A stretch of 64,000 nt of DNA from a bacterium. GTDB taxonomy: Bacteria; Desulfobacterota; DSWW01. The translations under genes were made by a program, and so were the position numbers. The notes beneath the pieces were generated by a model. The model did no database searches, was not told where the DNA came from, and saw only the letters and a program-made list of their open reading frames with translations. Below, piece after piece: positions 31,367 to 40,813 of the stretch. The DNA lies in NCBI GenBank assembly GCA_028277985.1, contig JANQFG010000106.1, positions 116,939 to 180,938 on the forward strand, given 5' to 3'. Positions within the stretch are counted from its first letter, which is position 1, and every line of letters starts with the position of its first letter.

Positions 31367-31387
31367 CTTCGCTGCGACATCCAACCC

Positions 31388-32701
31388 CTAGGCGCTACCT
31401 GAGCGATTCGGCCCCTCGGCAGTAAAGAACCCTACCAACTCTTCTTCCTGCCTCTTCGTGTCCTCGTATCCCAATCGGATCAGTTTCCGTATGTAGGTGG
31501 GTGTGAACATCAGATAGCTGGACAGCTCCGATTCGAGGAAGGGCGAGGATGTCATCACGTTTGTCACCAGGCGACCCGGGACCCCGGGCATGGTGAGCTC
31601 ATTAGGAGCTTCCTGGAGGGCCTCCAGGGCGACTTCATTCAGGTTGCGGGAGGGCCGTATGATCCGAACGTCGACCAGACGATAGTTCGTGTTGCGATAG
31701 GCATGGGTCGCCTGGTTCATGTTTTCGAGAAATGCTTCTCCGTACAGAGCCCGTCCCTTCTGGATGAGCTGGTTGAACATCTCTATGCGGTGGATTTCGT
31801 GATCGAGCACACCATCCATCACGGCATTCACCGTACGCCCCAGCAGAAACAAGGAGCCTGGAAAGGGGTTGCGCTGACAGCTCATGCGAGCGGTCCGGTA
31901 CTTCTGGTCCGGCTCCCGGGACAGGCCGACGATGAGGACCTTCTCGGCCCCCATGCGCATGGCCGGATACAAGGGGGCGTTCTGGCGCAAGGCCCCATCG
32001 ACATAGCAGATGCCGTCGATCTGTATGGCAGGGAAGAGGAACGGGATGGCTGCCGACGCCATCGCGTGCTGAGCGCCCATTTCCACCTGCCGTTCCTCCT
32101 TGGCAGAGTCCTTTCCCGTCCTGTACATGCCTTCTTCATGCACCTGGTAGAAGACTATGGACTTGCTCGTACAAAGCTCGGTGGCACACACGGCAATACC
32201 GCGGAGTACGCCCGTCCGGATGTTGTCCTGCAGAAACTGCCAGGGGATTTCCCTGCGCATGTCCCTGTAGAGCAGGGACGTGTCGAAGAGGCCTGCCACC
32301 GGGGGATGTGGCGGTCCAACCCTCTCCTTGGGCCTCTTACGGTAACGCAGGGACTCCAGCCCCAGCCTGCGTCCCATGATCACGTTGGGAAGACGTGACA
32401 GCTCACGGCCCCCGAACCTCAAGAGCCTTTTCATGGTGATCGATTCCCAATAGGCGGTCAGGGCCTTCAGCCTGTCCCGTGCGTCATGGGCCATCGCTCC
32501 CAACGCACACACATTCAAGGCCCCTGCGCTCGTTCCTGCGAGGATGTCGAAGAGGCGCTCGCAAGGCCCCTTGTCTACCAGGCTTTCGTAGAGGCGCTGA
32601 AGGACACCCACCTCGTAGGCGCCTCTTGCTCCGCCGCCCGTGAGGACGACGGCCGTAGGGCAGGGAGGTTTCCAGAGCTTGTGCGGAGTGGATCCTGTCA
32701 T
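31388..32701 (-). CDS. Patatin-like phospholipase
   Basis: 437 aa from the ATG at 32701, with AGGA 8 bases upstream; longer in-frame starts would run into the upstream HAD gene. The N-terminus holds the glycine-rich oxyanion loop VVLTGGGARGAYEVGVLQRL and the nucleophile elbow GTSAG (LAGTSAGALN). The catalytic Asp is in YVDGALRQNAP (DG(A/G)). The remaining 200 residues are helical. Patatin-like proteins hydrolyse acyl chains of phospholipids. No signal peptide or membrane segment, so a cytoplasmic or peripheral enzyme. It is encoded 10 bp downstream of the HAD phosphatase on the same strand. Confidence 0.9.
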   Translation of the reverse strand: MTGSTPHKLWKPPCPTAVVLTGGGARGAYEVGVLQRLYESLVDKGPCERLFDILAGTSAGALNVCALGAMAHDARDRLKALTAYWESITMKRLLRFGGRELSRLPNVIMGRRLGLESLRYRKRPKERVGPPHPPVAGLFDTSLLYRDMRREIPWQFLQDNIRTGVLRGIAVCATELCTSKSIVFYQVHEEGMYRTGKDSAKEERQVEMGAQHAMASAAIPFLFPAIQIDGICYVDGALRQNAPLYPAMRMGAEKVLIVGLSREPDQKYRTARMSCQRNPFPGSLFLLGRTVNAVMDGVLDHEIHRIEMFNQLIQKGRALYGEAFLENMNQATHAYRNTNYRLVDVRIIRPSRNLNEVALEALQEAPNELTMPGVPGRLVTNVMTSSPFLESELSSYLMFTPTYIRKLIRLGYEDTKRQEEELVGFFTAEGPNRSGSA

Positions 32702-32711
32702 GGGCTCGGTC

Positions 32712-33356
32712 CTATTCGATTTGAAGGAATCCAGGGATCTCAGCGAAGCCTTCCAAAACGGGAACGGACAGGTCTTGACGAAGTTGCTCGGAAGAGTAGG
32801 GACCCGTGGCCAAGAGCAGGCAATCGAGACCGGCATGGGTCGCGGTCTCTACGTCGAGGGGCATGTCGCCCACATACAGGCATTGCGGTTCGGGCAACCG
32901 GAAGATGGCCAGGATGGCACGGATCATGTCCGGATGGGGTTTGGGACGGGCGACCGATTCGGGGCCGAACACACAGGTAAAATGTTGCTTTACCTCGAGG
33001 TGTTCGAGAATCCTTTCCGTGTAGCCGAGAGACTTGTTCGTAGCGACCGCGAGCTGACGCCCCGAGTCCTTGAGCGCGCGAAGGGTCTCGTCCACAGAGG
33101 GGAGCAGACCGGTCCGGTCCAGGCAAGTCTCACCGTAATCTCGGCGGAAGATCTTGACAGCCTCGTCCTTCCTCTCCTCCCCGACCGCACACTCGATCAG
33201 ATACTCGATGCCGCGCCCCACGTGTTGTTTCGTGGTTTCCAGATCCCACGGTGTCCGGCCGACGCCCTTCATCGCCTCGGCAAGGCTTCCCTGGATTGCG
33301 TGGAAGGAATCGACGAGGGTGCCGTCCATATCGAAGATGATGCCCGGGTAGTTCAA
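32712..33356 (-). CDS. HAD phosphatase (phosphoglycolate phosphatase-like)
   Basis: 214 aa. Motif I FDMDGTLVDS, motif II VATNK (Thr), motif III the Lys in ARPKPHPDM, motif IV VGDMPLDVETATHAG. A helical cap (about 17-82) lies between motifs I and II. This is the Gph-type pattern; substrate could be 2-phosphoglycolate or another small phosphate ester. The downstream patatin gene starts 10 bp after this stop, so they likely form one message. The gene is divergent from the SDR gene, 240 bp away. Confidence 0.9.
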   Translation of the reverse strand: MNYPGIIFDMDGTLVDSFHAIQGSLAEAMKGVGRTPWDLETTKQHVGRGIEYLIECAVGEERKDEAVKIFRRDYGETCLDRTGLLPSVDETLRALKDSGRQLAVATNKSLGYTERILEHLEVKQHFTCVFGPESVARPKPHPDMIRAILAIFRLPEPQCLYVGDMPLDVETATHAGLDCLLLATGPYSSEQLRQDLSVPVLEGFAEIPGFLQIE

Positions 33357-33463
33357 GGTGTGTCTCCTCTCCTGCCCCAGAGGGGTAGACTAGCAGGCTC
33401 TCGAAAAACCCGTCAACAGCCTGCCGGCCAATCTCTCCTGTTTTGCAGAAGTTCCCGGTCCGG

Positions 33464-33494
33464 TTGACAGGAGGATGGGGTTAACGGGTAGAAT
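33464..33494 (+). promoter_or_regulatory. Candidate promoter of the SDR gene
   Basis: TTGACA (33464-33469) and TAGAAT (33489-33494) are separated by 19 bases, longer than ideal. They lie about 100 bp upstream of the ATG at 33597, in the divergent gap. Confidence 0.5.
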
Positions 33495-33596
33495 ACCTTG
33501 CTTTTATTGAGGAATAAACGGGAAGGCCTTTTCTGGTGTTCGGTCCTCGTGGGCCGGGGATGCAGGGGCGAACGAAAGAGACGGGAGGAAAACAGG

Positions 33597-34496
33597 ATGG
33601 CAGAGATTCGTTTTGACGGAAAAGTTGCGGTGGTCACGGGTGCGGGAGGAGGGCTTGGCAGGACGCATGCGCTCCTGCTGGCGAGCCGTGGTGCAAAGGT
33701 GGTCGTCAACGACCTGGGTGGCGCGCCGGATGGGACCGGGGAAAGCACGATGATGGCGGACAAGGTCGTGGAAGAGATCCGAGCCGCCGGGGGAGAGGCG
33801 GTTCCGAACTATGACTCGGTCTCCACCATGGAAGGGGGAGCCAATATCATCAAGACGGCCACGGACAGTTTTGGCCGCATCGACATCCTGATCAACAACG
33901 CGGGTATCCTGCGGGATGTCAGTTTCATGAAGATGCCCGAGGATTCGTGGGACATCATCTTCTCTGTCCACGTGAAGGGATCCTTCTGCTGCACCAAGGC
34001 GGCCTGGCCCATCATGCGGGAACAGCAGTACGGGCGGATCATCATGACCAGTTCCGCAGCGGGGATCTACGGTAACTTCGGCCAGACCAACTACTCTGCC
34101 GCCAAGATGGCCTTGATCGGTCTCGGACAGACGCTTGCTCTGGAGGGTAAGAAGTACAACATCCACTCGAACACGATCGCTCCGATCGCAGACAGCCGTC
34201 TGACCGCAACCGTGCTCCCGGACGATATCCGAAAGAAGCTCAAACCCGAGTATGTATCGCCCCTGGTGGCTTATCTTTGCAGCGAGCAGTGTGAGCATAC
34301 GGGCGGCCTGTTCGAGGTCGGCGCGGGCAGCTTCTTCCACCTGCAATGGTCCCGCTCCGCCGGAAGCACGATGAAGACCGATGAGGTGAGCATCGAGAGG
34401 GTTGCGGACAACTTCGGCAAGATCACCGATATGACGGGCGCCAAACAGGTGGGCAGCATCCAGGAGTCCACGATGAGTTTCATGGAGAACTTGTAG
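33597..34496 (+). CDS. Short-chain dehydrogenase (MFE-type (3R)-hydroxyacyl-CoA dehydrogenase-like)
   Basis: 299 aa from the ATG at 33597 with GGGAGG 8 bases upstream. Cofactor motif [42 protein letters not shown]; catalytic Ser in MTSSAAG; YSAAK (Tyr-x3-Lys). 'VVNDLGG', 'ILRD.SF.K' and the extra C-terminal 40 residues match the dehydrogenase domain of peroxisomal-type multifunctional enzyme 2, so an R-3-hydroxyacyl-CoA substrate and NAD(H) are likely. No MaoC hydratase domain is attached. Single-gene unit, soluble. Confidence 0.87.
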   Translation: MAEIRFDGKVAVVTGAGGGLGRTHALLLASRGAKVVVNDLGGAPDGTGESTMMADKVVEEIRAAGGEAVPNYDSVSTMEGGANIIKTATDSFGRIDILINNAGILRDVSFMKMPEDSWDIIFSVHVKGSFCCTKAAWPIMREQQYGRIIMTSSAAGIYGNFGQTNYSAAKMALIGLGQTLALEGKKYNIHSNTIAPIADSRLTATVLPDDIRKKLKPEYVSPLVAYLCSEQCEHTGGLFEVGAGSFFHLQWSRSAGSTMKTDEVSIERVADNFGKITDMTGAKQVGSIQESTMSFMENL

Positions 34497-34551
34497 CCGA
34501 GTGGGGCGACCGGCAAGTGGCGCGGTTTGTTCCACGTGAGCCAGAAGCGTA

Positions 34552-34700
34552 GGTGCAATTCCGGGTGCCGACTCCGATTTGCTTGGGCGACGTCGCCCCC
34601 CCGTGTCTACTCTCCAGGATAACGCACGAAGGCTTCTGCTGAGGCATTGTGCTGGGTAAGTCGCCCGGCTCAAATCGTAGCCGGCACCCGGAACTGCACC
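34552..34700. repeat. Hairpin repeat, copy 2 of 4
   Basis: 149 bp downstream of the SDR gene. The arms pair as GTGCA, one A-C mismatch, then a 12-bp stem TTCCGGGTGCCG, a small internal loop, and CGATTTG/CAAATCG. The apical segment runs from CTTGGGCGAC to TAAGTCGCCCGGCT. The lower stem differs from the other three copies at most positions, yet stays self-complementary. Confidence 0.85.
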
Positions 34701-34794
34701 AATCCTCATCGGCGCCCCTGAGGAATCACGGCGATGAGTGCGGGTCGACCCACCGGCAACGGCGTGAGATGGCAAAGAACAAGAAAACCAGAGA

Positions 34795-34824
34795 AAAGGC
34801 CTGGGATGTGAATCCCGGGCCTTT
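34795..34824. terminator. Bidirectional-type hairpin terminator
   Basis: AAAGGCC(T)GGGAT at 34795-34807 pairs with ATCCC(G)GGCCTTT at 34812-34824 around a GTGA loop. A-rich sequence precedes and T-rich sequence follows, so it could stop transcription both ways. It lies downstream of the SDR gene. Confidence 0.75.
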
Positions 34825-35083
34825 CTTGCTCTGTAGCCTGCTTCGACTCGAGAACACTCAGGCCCATTTCTGCATCTAACCATGGCAACTCGTTGGAATA
34901 TCGAGCTTTGAGCAAGCCTCGGATCACCTGACTACCCTTTCTTCGAGGGCCGAGGCCTCCTCCCCGGGCAGTCTGGAATCTTACCCCTGGATCGGCTAGA
35001 CTTTCCGTAGGTGGTGCGCATTCAGCCCGACAAGTCGGGATTCTCGTTTGATGTCGCGGTCTTATTGTCCCAAGGTGGAGCCA

Positions 35084-36205
35084 ATGGAAAACCAGATGAA
35101 AGGTCCGGAGGGTGGACCCGATCCGGGGCTGCCCAAATGGATCGCATGGGAGATCACAGGTCGATGCAACCTGCACTGCATCCACTGCCGGTCTTCCTCG
35201 GATGAAACCGAGGAGACGGGTGAGTACACCGGTGCGGAGGCCCGGGGCCTGATCGACCAGATTGCCGAATATGCCTCCCCGGTCCTCGTGCTCTCGGGGG
35301 GAGAGCCGCTGCTCAGGGACGATTGCTTCGATCTTGCCCGCTACGGCACGGAAAAGGGCCTTCGGATGTGTCTGGCCACGAATGGCACACTCGTGGACGA
35401 TGGCGTGTGCGACGAGATCCGGGACTCCGGGATCCGGATGGTCTCCCTGTCGTTGGACGGCTCCACGCCTCGGATCCACGATGACTTCAGGCAGCAGCCC
35501 GGCGCATTCGAGGGAGTGATCCGGGCCGCCGCCCACTTCCGAAGGCTCGAGATTCCCTTCCTGATCAATTCCTCCTTTACCAAGAGGAACCAGGAAGACA
35601 TCGAGAATGTCTACCGTCTCGCCAAGGAACTTGGGGCCAAGGCGTGGTATCTCTTCATGATCGTGCCGACCGGTCGGGCAGAGGACGCCCTGGACGAGTT
35701 GATCTCCCAGGAGGACTACGAGAAGATACTCCACTGGCACTACCGTCAGGAACAGGACGAGACCGAGATGCTGATGCGCCCCACATGCGCCCCTCACTAC
35801 TTCCGGATCGTCCGCCAGAAGTCGAAGGAAGAGGGGAAGAAATGGAAACAGAGGAGCCTCGCCTTTGCTACCGGTGTGTCCAAGGGGTGCCTCGCCGGTC
35901 AGCATATCGCCTTCATCGATCGATTCGGTAACGTGCGGCCGTGCAGCTATTTTTCCGAGGCGGCGGGCAGCCTGAGGGAGAAGTCTTTCCAAGAGATATG
36001 GGAGGGCTCCGCGCTTTTCGAGGATCTTCGCGATTTGGATCGCTACAAGGGGAAATGCGGTGCCTGCGAGTACCTCCGGGTGTGCGGGGGATGTCGCGCC
36101 CGGGCCTCTTCCCTGAAGGAGGGTGACTATCTGGCCGAGGAGCCCTTCTGTACATATGTGCCGATGCGGGCCGCCGAGGAAGCGGAAGCAGATCGAAACG
36201 AGTAG
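35084..36205 (+). CDS. Radical SAM/SPASM protein of the NirJ/AhbC/AhbD type
   Basis: 373 aa from the ATG at 35084 (GGTGGAG upstream); an ATG at 35051 would add 11 residues. The cluster motif is CNLHCIHC (CxxxCxxC) in the leading strand [16 protein letters not shown], followed by [16 protein letters not shown] and SLDGS. The C-terminal SPASM region has GNVRPCSYF and [15 protein letters not shown], which can bind additional [4Fe-4S] clusters. The closest remembered families are heme-pathway radical SAM enzymes: NirJ and the AhbC/AhbD decarboxylases of siroheme-dependent heme synthesis. It heads the late heme operon, 16 bp before hemE. Because the operon also has hemH and hemY, which belong to the protoporphyrin route, the enzyme may take the place of a coproporphyrinogen decarboxylase. 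Confidence 0.82.
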   Translation: MENQMKGPEGGPDPGLPKWIAWEITGRCNLHCIHCRSSSDETEETGEYTGAEARGLIDQIAEYASPVLVLSGGEPLLRDDCFDLARYGTEKGLRMCLATNGTLVDDGVCDEIRDSGIRMVSLSLDGSTPRIHDDFRQQPGAFEGVIRAAAHFRRLEIPFLINSSFTKRNQEDIENVYRLAKELGAKAWYLFMIVPTGRAEDALDELISQEDYEKILHWHYRQEQDETEMLMRPTCAPHYFRIVRQKSKEEGKKWKQRSLAFATGVSKGCLAGQHIAFIDRFGNVRPCSYFSEAAGSLREKSFQEIWEGSALFEDLRDLDRYKGKCGACEYLRVCGGCRARASSLKEGDYLAEEPFCTYVPMRAAEEAEADRNE

Positions 36206-36221
36206 CCGGAGAAACAGAACC

Positions 36222-37280
36222 ATGCCCGTCGTCCCTATTTTTGTCAAAGCGTGTCTGGCCCAGCCCGTGGACCGCATTCCTGTCTGGATCATGCGGCAGG
36301 CGGGCCGGTATCTGCCCGAGTACAGGAACTTGAGGCAAAAGACGCCCTTCCTGACCCTGTGCAAGTCTCCGGGGCTGGCCACGGAGGTGACCCTGCAGCC
36401 ACTCGAGCGGTTCGGTATGGACGCGGCGATCCTTTTCTCGGACATCCTGCTCCTGCTCGAGGCCATGGGTGTGGAACTCGCGTTTGACGAGAAAGTGGGG
36501 CCGAGGTTGGGGAAGGGGGAGAGCGGCGAAGAGAGGGTCCGGTCCATTTCCGCGCCGGATCCGGTGCAAGAGATGGGTTATGTGATGGATGCGATCCGAC
36601 AGATCAAGGGCTCCATCAATGAAGAGGTTGCCTTGATCGGCTTCAGCGGCGCTCCCTTCACCCTCGCCACGTACCTGATCGAGGGTGGCAGCACCCGCGA
36701 CTTCTACGCCACAAAGTCCTTCATGTATCAACAACCCTCTGCCTTTCACCGACTTATGGAAACACTCGCAGACGCCCTGGACGCGTTCCTCAAGGCCCAG
36801 ATCGAGGCCGGAGTGGATGCGTTGCAGCTTTTCGATACCTGGGCGATGGTCCTGTCTCCGAAAGACTATAGAGAATTCGTTCTGCCCCACATGCAGCGAA
36901 TCGTGGCGGGCCTGAAGGGCGAGGGTGTGCCTACGATCCACTACTCCCTGGGGACCTCCACGCTGCTGGAGGAAATGGAGCAGATCGGAACGGATGTTCT
37001 GAGCCTCGACTGGAAGATCGATATCGGGGAGGCCAGGCAGAGGCTTGGGCCGGACCGGGCGGTTCAGGGCAACCTGGATCCCTTCGCCTTGTTCCAGGAT
37101 GGGGAAAGGCTTGAAAAGAGCGTACAGGAGATCCTCGAAAAGGGGGCCCGCTGGCCCGGTTACATCTTCAATCTTGGACACGGCATTCACCAGAAGACTC
37201 CGGTGGAGAGCGTGCAGAGGCTGGTGGACACGGTGCATGCATTTCCTGTGGGTGATGCAGCAGGAGGATCGGCCGAATGA
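36222..37280 (+). CDS. hemE: Uroporphyrinogen-III decarboxylase
   Basis: 352 aa from the ATG at 36222, GGAG 10 bases upstream. Removes the four acetate carboxyls of uroporphyrinogen III to give coproporphyrinogen III in the cytoplasm. Conserved start VWIMRQAGRYLPEYR with the substrate-binding Arg and Gly, then FGMDAAILFSDIL (catalytic Asp), GFSGAPFTLATYL and the C-terminal GNLDPFAL and FNLGHGIHQKTP. Full length for the family. Overlaps hemH by 4 bases (ATGA at 37277-37280), so translation is coupled. Confidence 0.97.
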   Translation: MPVVPIFVKACLAQPVDRIPVWIMRQAGRYLPEYRNLRQKTPFLTLCKSPGLATEVTLQPLERFGMDAAILFSDILLLLEAMGVELAFDEKVGPRLGKGESGEERVRSISAPDPVQEMGYVMDAIRQIKGSINEEVALIGFSGAPFTLATYLIEGGSTRDFYATKSFMYQQPSAFHRLMETLADALDAFLKAQIEAGVDALQLFDTWAMVLSPKDYREFVLPHMQRIVAGLKGEGVPTIHYSLGTSTLLEEMEQIGTDVLSLDWKIDIGEARQRLGPDRAVQGNLDPFALFQDGERLEKSVQEILEKGARWPGYIFNLGHGIHQKTPVESVQRLVDTVHAFPVGDAAGGSAE

Positions 37281-38260
37281 CGAAGGCGAAGGCCGGCGTT
37301 GCCCTGCTGAACATGGGGTCTCCGGCTTCACCCGGTGACGTCCGGAGGTTTATGCGGGAACTCTTCCTCGACATAGAGATGTTCGAGTTCCCCGGGGAGA
37401 GATTTGTGCGCCCCTTGTTCGCGGCCCTCATTTCCACCCTCCGGACCGGACGCGTTCGGCAGCGCTATCGGGTCCTGGGAGGCACATCTCCCTTGCTGCA
37501 GCTCACGCGGAAGCAGGCGACCGGGCTGGAAGCCGCCCTTCTCGAGAGGGGCTATGACGTACCCGTTGAGGTCTGTATGCGTTACAGCCGTCCCTTTTCC
37601 TCCGAGGCTGTTGAAAGGCTCCGGGCGAGGGGGGTCGGCGAGATCATCGGGCTTCCTCTCTATCCCCAGTTCAGCCATTCCACGAGCGGCTCTTCCCTGC
37701 TCGCGCTGACAAAGGCCATTCAGGACCATTGTCCCGGCCTGCCCCACACGGAAGTCACCCACTGGTGCGACCATCCGGACTACCATTCTGCCCTCGCAAG
37801 AAGAATTCTCGCTCGCAGAGGGGCGATGACCGGAGAGGAGGTGGTGGGGCTCCTGCTTGTGGCCCACAGCGTTCCGGAAAGGTTCGTCCTTCGGGGGGAC
37901 CCGTATGTCGAACAGGTGGAGAGGACCGTGACAGGGGTCCTGGAGGTTCTGAACGGGGAATCGCGAGAGCCCATTCCGTGGATGCTCGCCTACCAGAGCC
38001 AAGTTGGGCCGATCAAGTGGGTCGGGCCTACCGTGCTGCAGGCCCTGGATGCGATGCTTGCAGATGGGGTCCGCAGCGTGATCGTGGCCCCCGTGAGTTT
38101 TGTTTCCGATCACCTGGAGACCTTGTACGACATCGATCTCCAGTATCGGCGGCAGGCACTGGAGCTCGGATTCGAACGATTCGAGAGGATCGAGTCCTTG
38201 AACGCCGGCGATGATTTCCTTTCGGTCCTTGCCGACCTTGTGATCAACGAGGTTGCCTGA
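37277..38260 (+). CDS. hemH: Ferrochelatase
   Basis: 327 aa, typical length. It inserts Fe(II) into protoporphyrin IX (or coproporphyrin in some lineages), the metalation step of heme synthesis. Family landmarks: LLNMGSPASPGDVRRFMRELFLD at the N-terminus, GLPLYPQFSHSTSGSS with the metal-binding His of the 'P.ypQys..T.gs' motif, LLLVAHSVPERFVLRGDPY and PVSFVSDHLETLYDID with the catalytic His and Glu. No membrane helix. It follows hemE with a 4-base overlap and precedes hemY by 51 bp. Confidence 0.96.
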   Translation: MTKAKAGVALLNMGSPASPGDVRRFMRELFLDIEMFEFPGERFVRPLFAALISTLRTGRVRQRYRVLGGTSPLLQLTRKQATGLEAALLERGYDVPVEVCMRYSRPFSSEAVERLRARGVGEIIGLPLYPQFSHSTSGSSLLALTKAIQDHCPGLPHTEVTHWCDHPDYHSALARRILARRGAMTGEEVVGLLLVAHSVPERFVLRGDPYVEQVERTVTGVLEVLNGESREPIPWMLAYQSQVGPIKWVGPTVLQALDAMLADGVRSVIVAPVSFVSDHLETLYDIDLQYRRQALELGFERFERIESLNAGDDFLSVLADLVINEVA

Positions 38261-38311
38261 ACGCCTTCAAGGGACGGCTGGGAAGAAACCCATGCAGGGG
38301 GACAGCACGAC

Positions 38312-39802
38312 ATGAAGCTGGTCGTTGTCGGGGGAGGAATCTCAGGGCTGGCCACGGCCTTCCGGATCCGGGAGCGTTTCGAAGCGCACGGGCGGCCTCT
38401 CGAGATCCAGGTCCTCGAAGCCGCGGAACGGCTGGGCGGCAAGATACGCACGGAAGACCGGGACGGATACCGCGTCGAGTGGGGCCCGAACGGATTTCTG
38501 GATGGAAAACCGGAAACGCTCGAGCTCTGCAGGGACCTCGGAATCGAAGGAGACCTGCTGCCATCGGACGAGACGGCGAGCAAGCGGTTCGTCTTCTCCG
38601 ATGGTGCCCTTCATCGTGTGCCCGAGTCTCCGGTCTCCTTCTTCCGCTCGCCCCTCCTGTCTGTCGGGGGGAGGCTTCGGATCATCAAGGAGGCCTGGGC
38701 GCCTGCAACACCCCCGGGCCTGGACACGAGCATAGCCGAGTTCGGCAGGCGCCGCCTGGGGAAAGAGGCGGCCGAGAAGCTGCTGGATCCCATGGTCTCT
38801 GGCATCTTTGCCGGCGACCCCGCGGTCATGAGCCTCGCTTCCTGTTTTCCGAGGATCGTCGAGATGGAGCAGGAGCACGGAAGTCTGCTGAGGGCAATGG
38901 TAGCCCTGCAGAAGCAGAGGACAAAGGAGCGAAGAGCCGGCGAGTCTGATGGGGGTGAGAATTCGGCGAAGTCGGGACCGAAGGCAGGCGGCGGTCCCTC
39001 CGGTCCGGCGGGCAGGTTGACCTCCTTCCGAGGGGGTATGGAGTTTCTCGTCCGAGTCCTCGAGGAACGTCTGGGCAATTCGGTTCGGAAGGAGTGTGCC
39101 GTAACCTCGCTGATACCGGAGGAGACAGATGGGAGGCGTGGGTATCGGATCCGCTACCGACATCAAGGGGTCGAACAGGAGCTTTCGGCCGATGCCGTGG
39201 TGCTCGCGGTTCCCGCCTATGAGGCGAAGCAGATCCTGACACGTATGGAACCGGCGGTGGGCGAGCACCTGGCGTGCATCCCGTACGCTCCCCTGGTCGT
39301 CGTGGGCCTTGGATTCCCGAGGGACGCCGCTCCGGGGGATCTCGACGGCTTCGGCTTTCTGGTGCCTTATCGTGAGGGAAGCCCGGTCCTCGGTTCGCTT
39401 TGGACGTCCAGCATCTTTCCTGAAAGGGCGCCCCAGGATTTTGTCCTCACCCGCAACATGGTGGGGGGCTGGCGAAATGGTTGGGCGGTCTCCCTGGAGG
39501 AAGAAGAGCTGGAAGAGCTTGCGTCCGGTGTGCTGGAGCAGGCGCTTGGAGCCAGGGGAAGCACCAGTTTTCGGATTTGCATGCGCCACGCAAAGGCGAT
39601 TCCCCTGTATTTCATAGGTCACGCTCGGAGACTCGAGGCGATCGAGGAGCGTCTGGCGCAGTTCCCGGGAGTGTATCTCACCGGCAATGCTTTCCGAGGT
39701 GTGGCCCTCAACGATTGCACCCGGGAGGCCCTGCGAATCGCTCGCAGGGTGGAAGAGGATCTTATCGTTGGGAGCGCTCCCGGGCAGGAGGCGGCGCGGT
39801 GA
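38312..39802 (+). CDS. hemY: Protoporphyrinogen oxidase, HemY type
   Basis: 496 aa. FAD-dependent oxidation of protoporphyrinogen IX to protoporphyrin IX, or of coproporphyrinogen in the alternative pathway. N-terminal Rossmann motif VVVGGGISGLATAFRI with LGGKIRTEDRDGYRVEWGPNGFL, the FAD-binding 'GGri.t....g...e.Gp..f' segment. C-terminal YLTGNAFRGVALNDCTREA matches the family's 'l.GNa..GvG..dc...g' FAD-contact end. An insertion of about 30 residues rich in Gly, Ser and Pro lies near residues 210-235, not shared by all homologues. HemY types normally use oxygen. Its stop overlaps the next gene's GTG start. Confidence 0.93.
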   Translation: MKLVVVGGGISGLATAFRIRERFEAHGRPLEIQVLEAAERLGGKIRTEDRDGYRVEWGPNGFLDGKPETLELCRDLGIEGDLLPSDETASKRFVFSDGALHRVPESPVSFFRSPLLSVGGRLRIIKEAWAPATPPGLDTSIAEFGRRRLGKEAAEKLLDPMVSGIFAGDPAVMSLASCFPRIVEMEQEHGSLLRAMVALQKQRTKERRAGESDGGENSAKSGPKAGGGPSGPAGRLTSFRGGMEFLVRVLEERLGNSVRKECAVTSLIPEETDGRRGYRIRYRHQGVEQELSADAVVLAVPAYEAKQILTRMEPAVGEHLACIPYAPLVVVGLGFPRDAAPGDLDGFGFLVPYREGSPVLGSLWTSSIFPERAPQDFVLTRNMVGGWRNGWAVSLEEEELEELASGVLEQALGARGSTSFRICMRHAKAIPLYFIGHARRLEAIEERLAQFPGVYLTGNAFRGVALNDCTREALRIARRVEEDLIVGSAPGQEAAR

Positions 39803-40782
39803 GTGCCGACAGCCCTGCAGACCCGCCCGGCGAAGGGGAACATCGGGTGGAAGGCGGGCAGGCGGGTATGCGAATCGACCGGTTCGTGAAGGATCGGTTC
39901 CCCGAGTTGTCACGTCGAGAAATCGTCCGACTGATCCAGGAACAGGATGTTCTGTGTAACGGGCGGCCCGTCAAGAAAGGGGCCATCCTGCGAGAAGGCG
40001 ATCGAGTGGATCTCCGAATTCCCGGCCCGTCTTCAGGAGCCGGGGTTGTTCCGGAGCCGGATCTACCGCTGAAGATTCTCCGGGAGGATGCGGCGCTCGT
40101 TGCCGTGGACAAGGCCGCAGGCCTACCGACTCACCCTCTTCATGCCGGTGAAAAAGGCACGCTGGCCAACGGCCTGTTGGCGCGGTATCCGGAGATGGAG
40201 GGTGTCGGTTTTTCCCCGAGGGAGCCCGGCATACTGCATCGACTCGATCGGGATACATCGGGCGTGCTGCTGGCGGCTCGCACCGATGCGGCCTTTGAGA
40301 GGCTTCGCGACGAGTTCGAGCAGGGCAGGGTGGTCAAGGTGTACTTCGCAGTCGTTCACGGTCGACCCGAACCGGAGGGGGTGGTGGACAGGCCTGTTGC
40401 GTCTCGGGGCCGCCGCGCAAACCGGGTGAGGGTGATCCGCGAGGACAGCGGCGGCCGCGGCCTCCGGGGAACCAGTCCGGCGGAAACCCACTTTCGCGTC
40501 GTTCGTACCTACAAGGGGTATTCCTTTGTGCGGCTGCGGATGAAGACGGGCGCACGGCATCAGCTTCGGGCCCACATGGCCTACCTCGGCCATCCGGTGG
40601 TGGGCGATTCAATTTACGGTCCCGATCTGAAAGCTTCGGACAAGGCCCGCCATCCCGGGAGGCACCTGCTGCACGCTGCGGAACTGCGCTTCTTTCATCC
40701 TCTGAAGGGTAAGCAAATCCAAATACGCTCGCCTCTTCCGGGCGATATCCGCTCCTTCCTGAAGAAGCTCACGCGTACGTAG
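39799..40782 (+). CDS. RluA-family pseudouridine synthase
   Basis: 327 aa. The GTG at 39799 is chosen because AGGAGG lies 7 bases upstream and the start overlaps the hemY stop as GTGA; an ATG at 39868 would give a 304-aa protein that begins directly at the S4 domain. Residues about 24-80 are an S4 RNA-binding domain (MRIDRFVKDRF, LIQEQDVLCNGRPVKKG). The catalytic domain contains HRLDRDTSG (catalytic Asp) and TGARHQLRAHMAYLGHPVVGD. RluA-type enzymes make pseudouridines in rRNA or tRNA; RluC or RluD are the nearest candidates, but the exact target is not readable. Last gene of the heme operon. Confidence 0.93.
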   Translation: MSADSPADPPGEGEHRVEGGQAGMRIDRFVKDRFPELSRREIVRLIQEQDVLCNGRPVKKGAILREGDRVDLRIPGPSSGAGVVPEPDLPLKILREDAALVAVDKAAGLPTHPLHAGEKGTLANGLLARYPEMEGVGFSPREPGILHRLDRDTSGVLLAARTDAAFERLRDEFEQGRVVKVYFAVVHGRPEPEGVVDRPVASRGRRANRVRVIREDSGGRGLRGTSPAETHFRVVRTYKGYSFVRLRMKTGARHQLRAHMAYLGHPVVGDSIYGPDLKASDKARHPGRHLLHAAELRFFHPLKGKQIQIRSPLPGDIRSFLKKLTRT

Positions 40783-40813
40783 CGATGATCAGACGATGGC
40801 CCTTTGGCTTTCA

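Noticed and set aside
33504..34883. 459-codon open frame on the minus strand over the SDR gene and hairpin copy 2
   Set aside because: It spans a structured repeat and the antisense of a clear SDR enzyme. Composition is that of a shadow frame.
34706..36547. 613-codon open frame on the minus strand over the radical SAM and hemE genes
   Set aside because: The plus strand carries well-known enzymes with intact motifs. The antisense frame covers both and has no recognisable domain.
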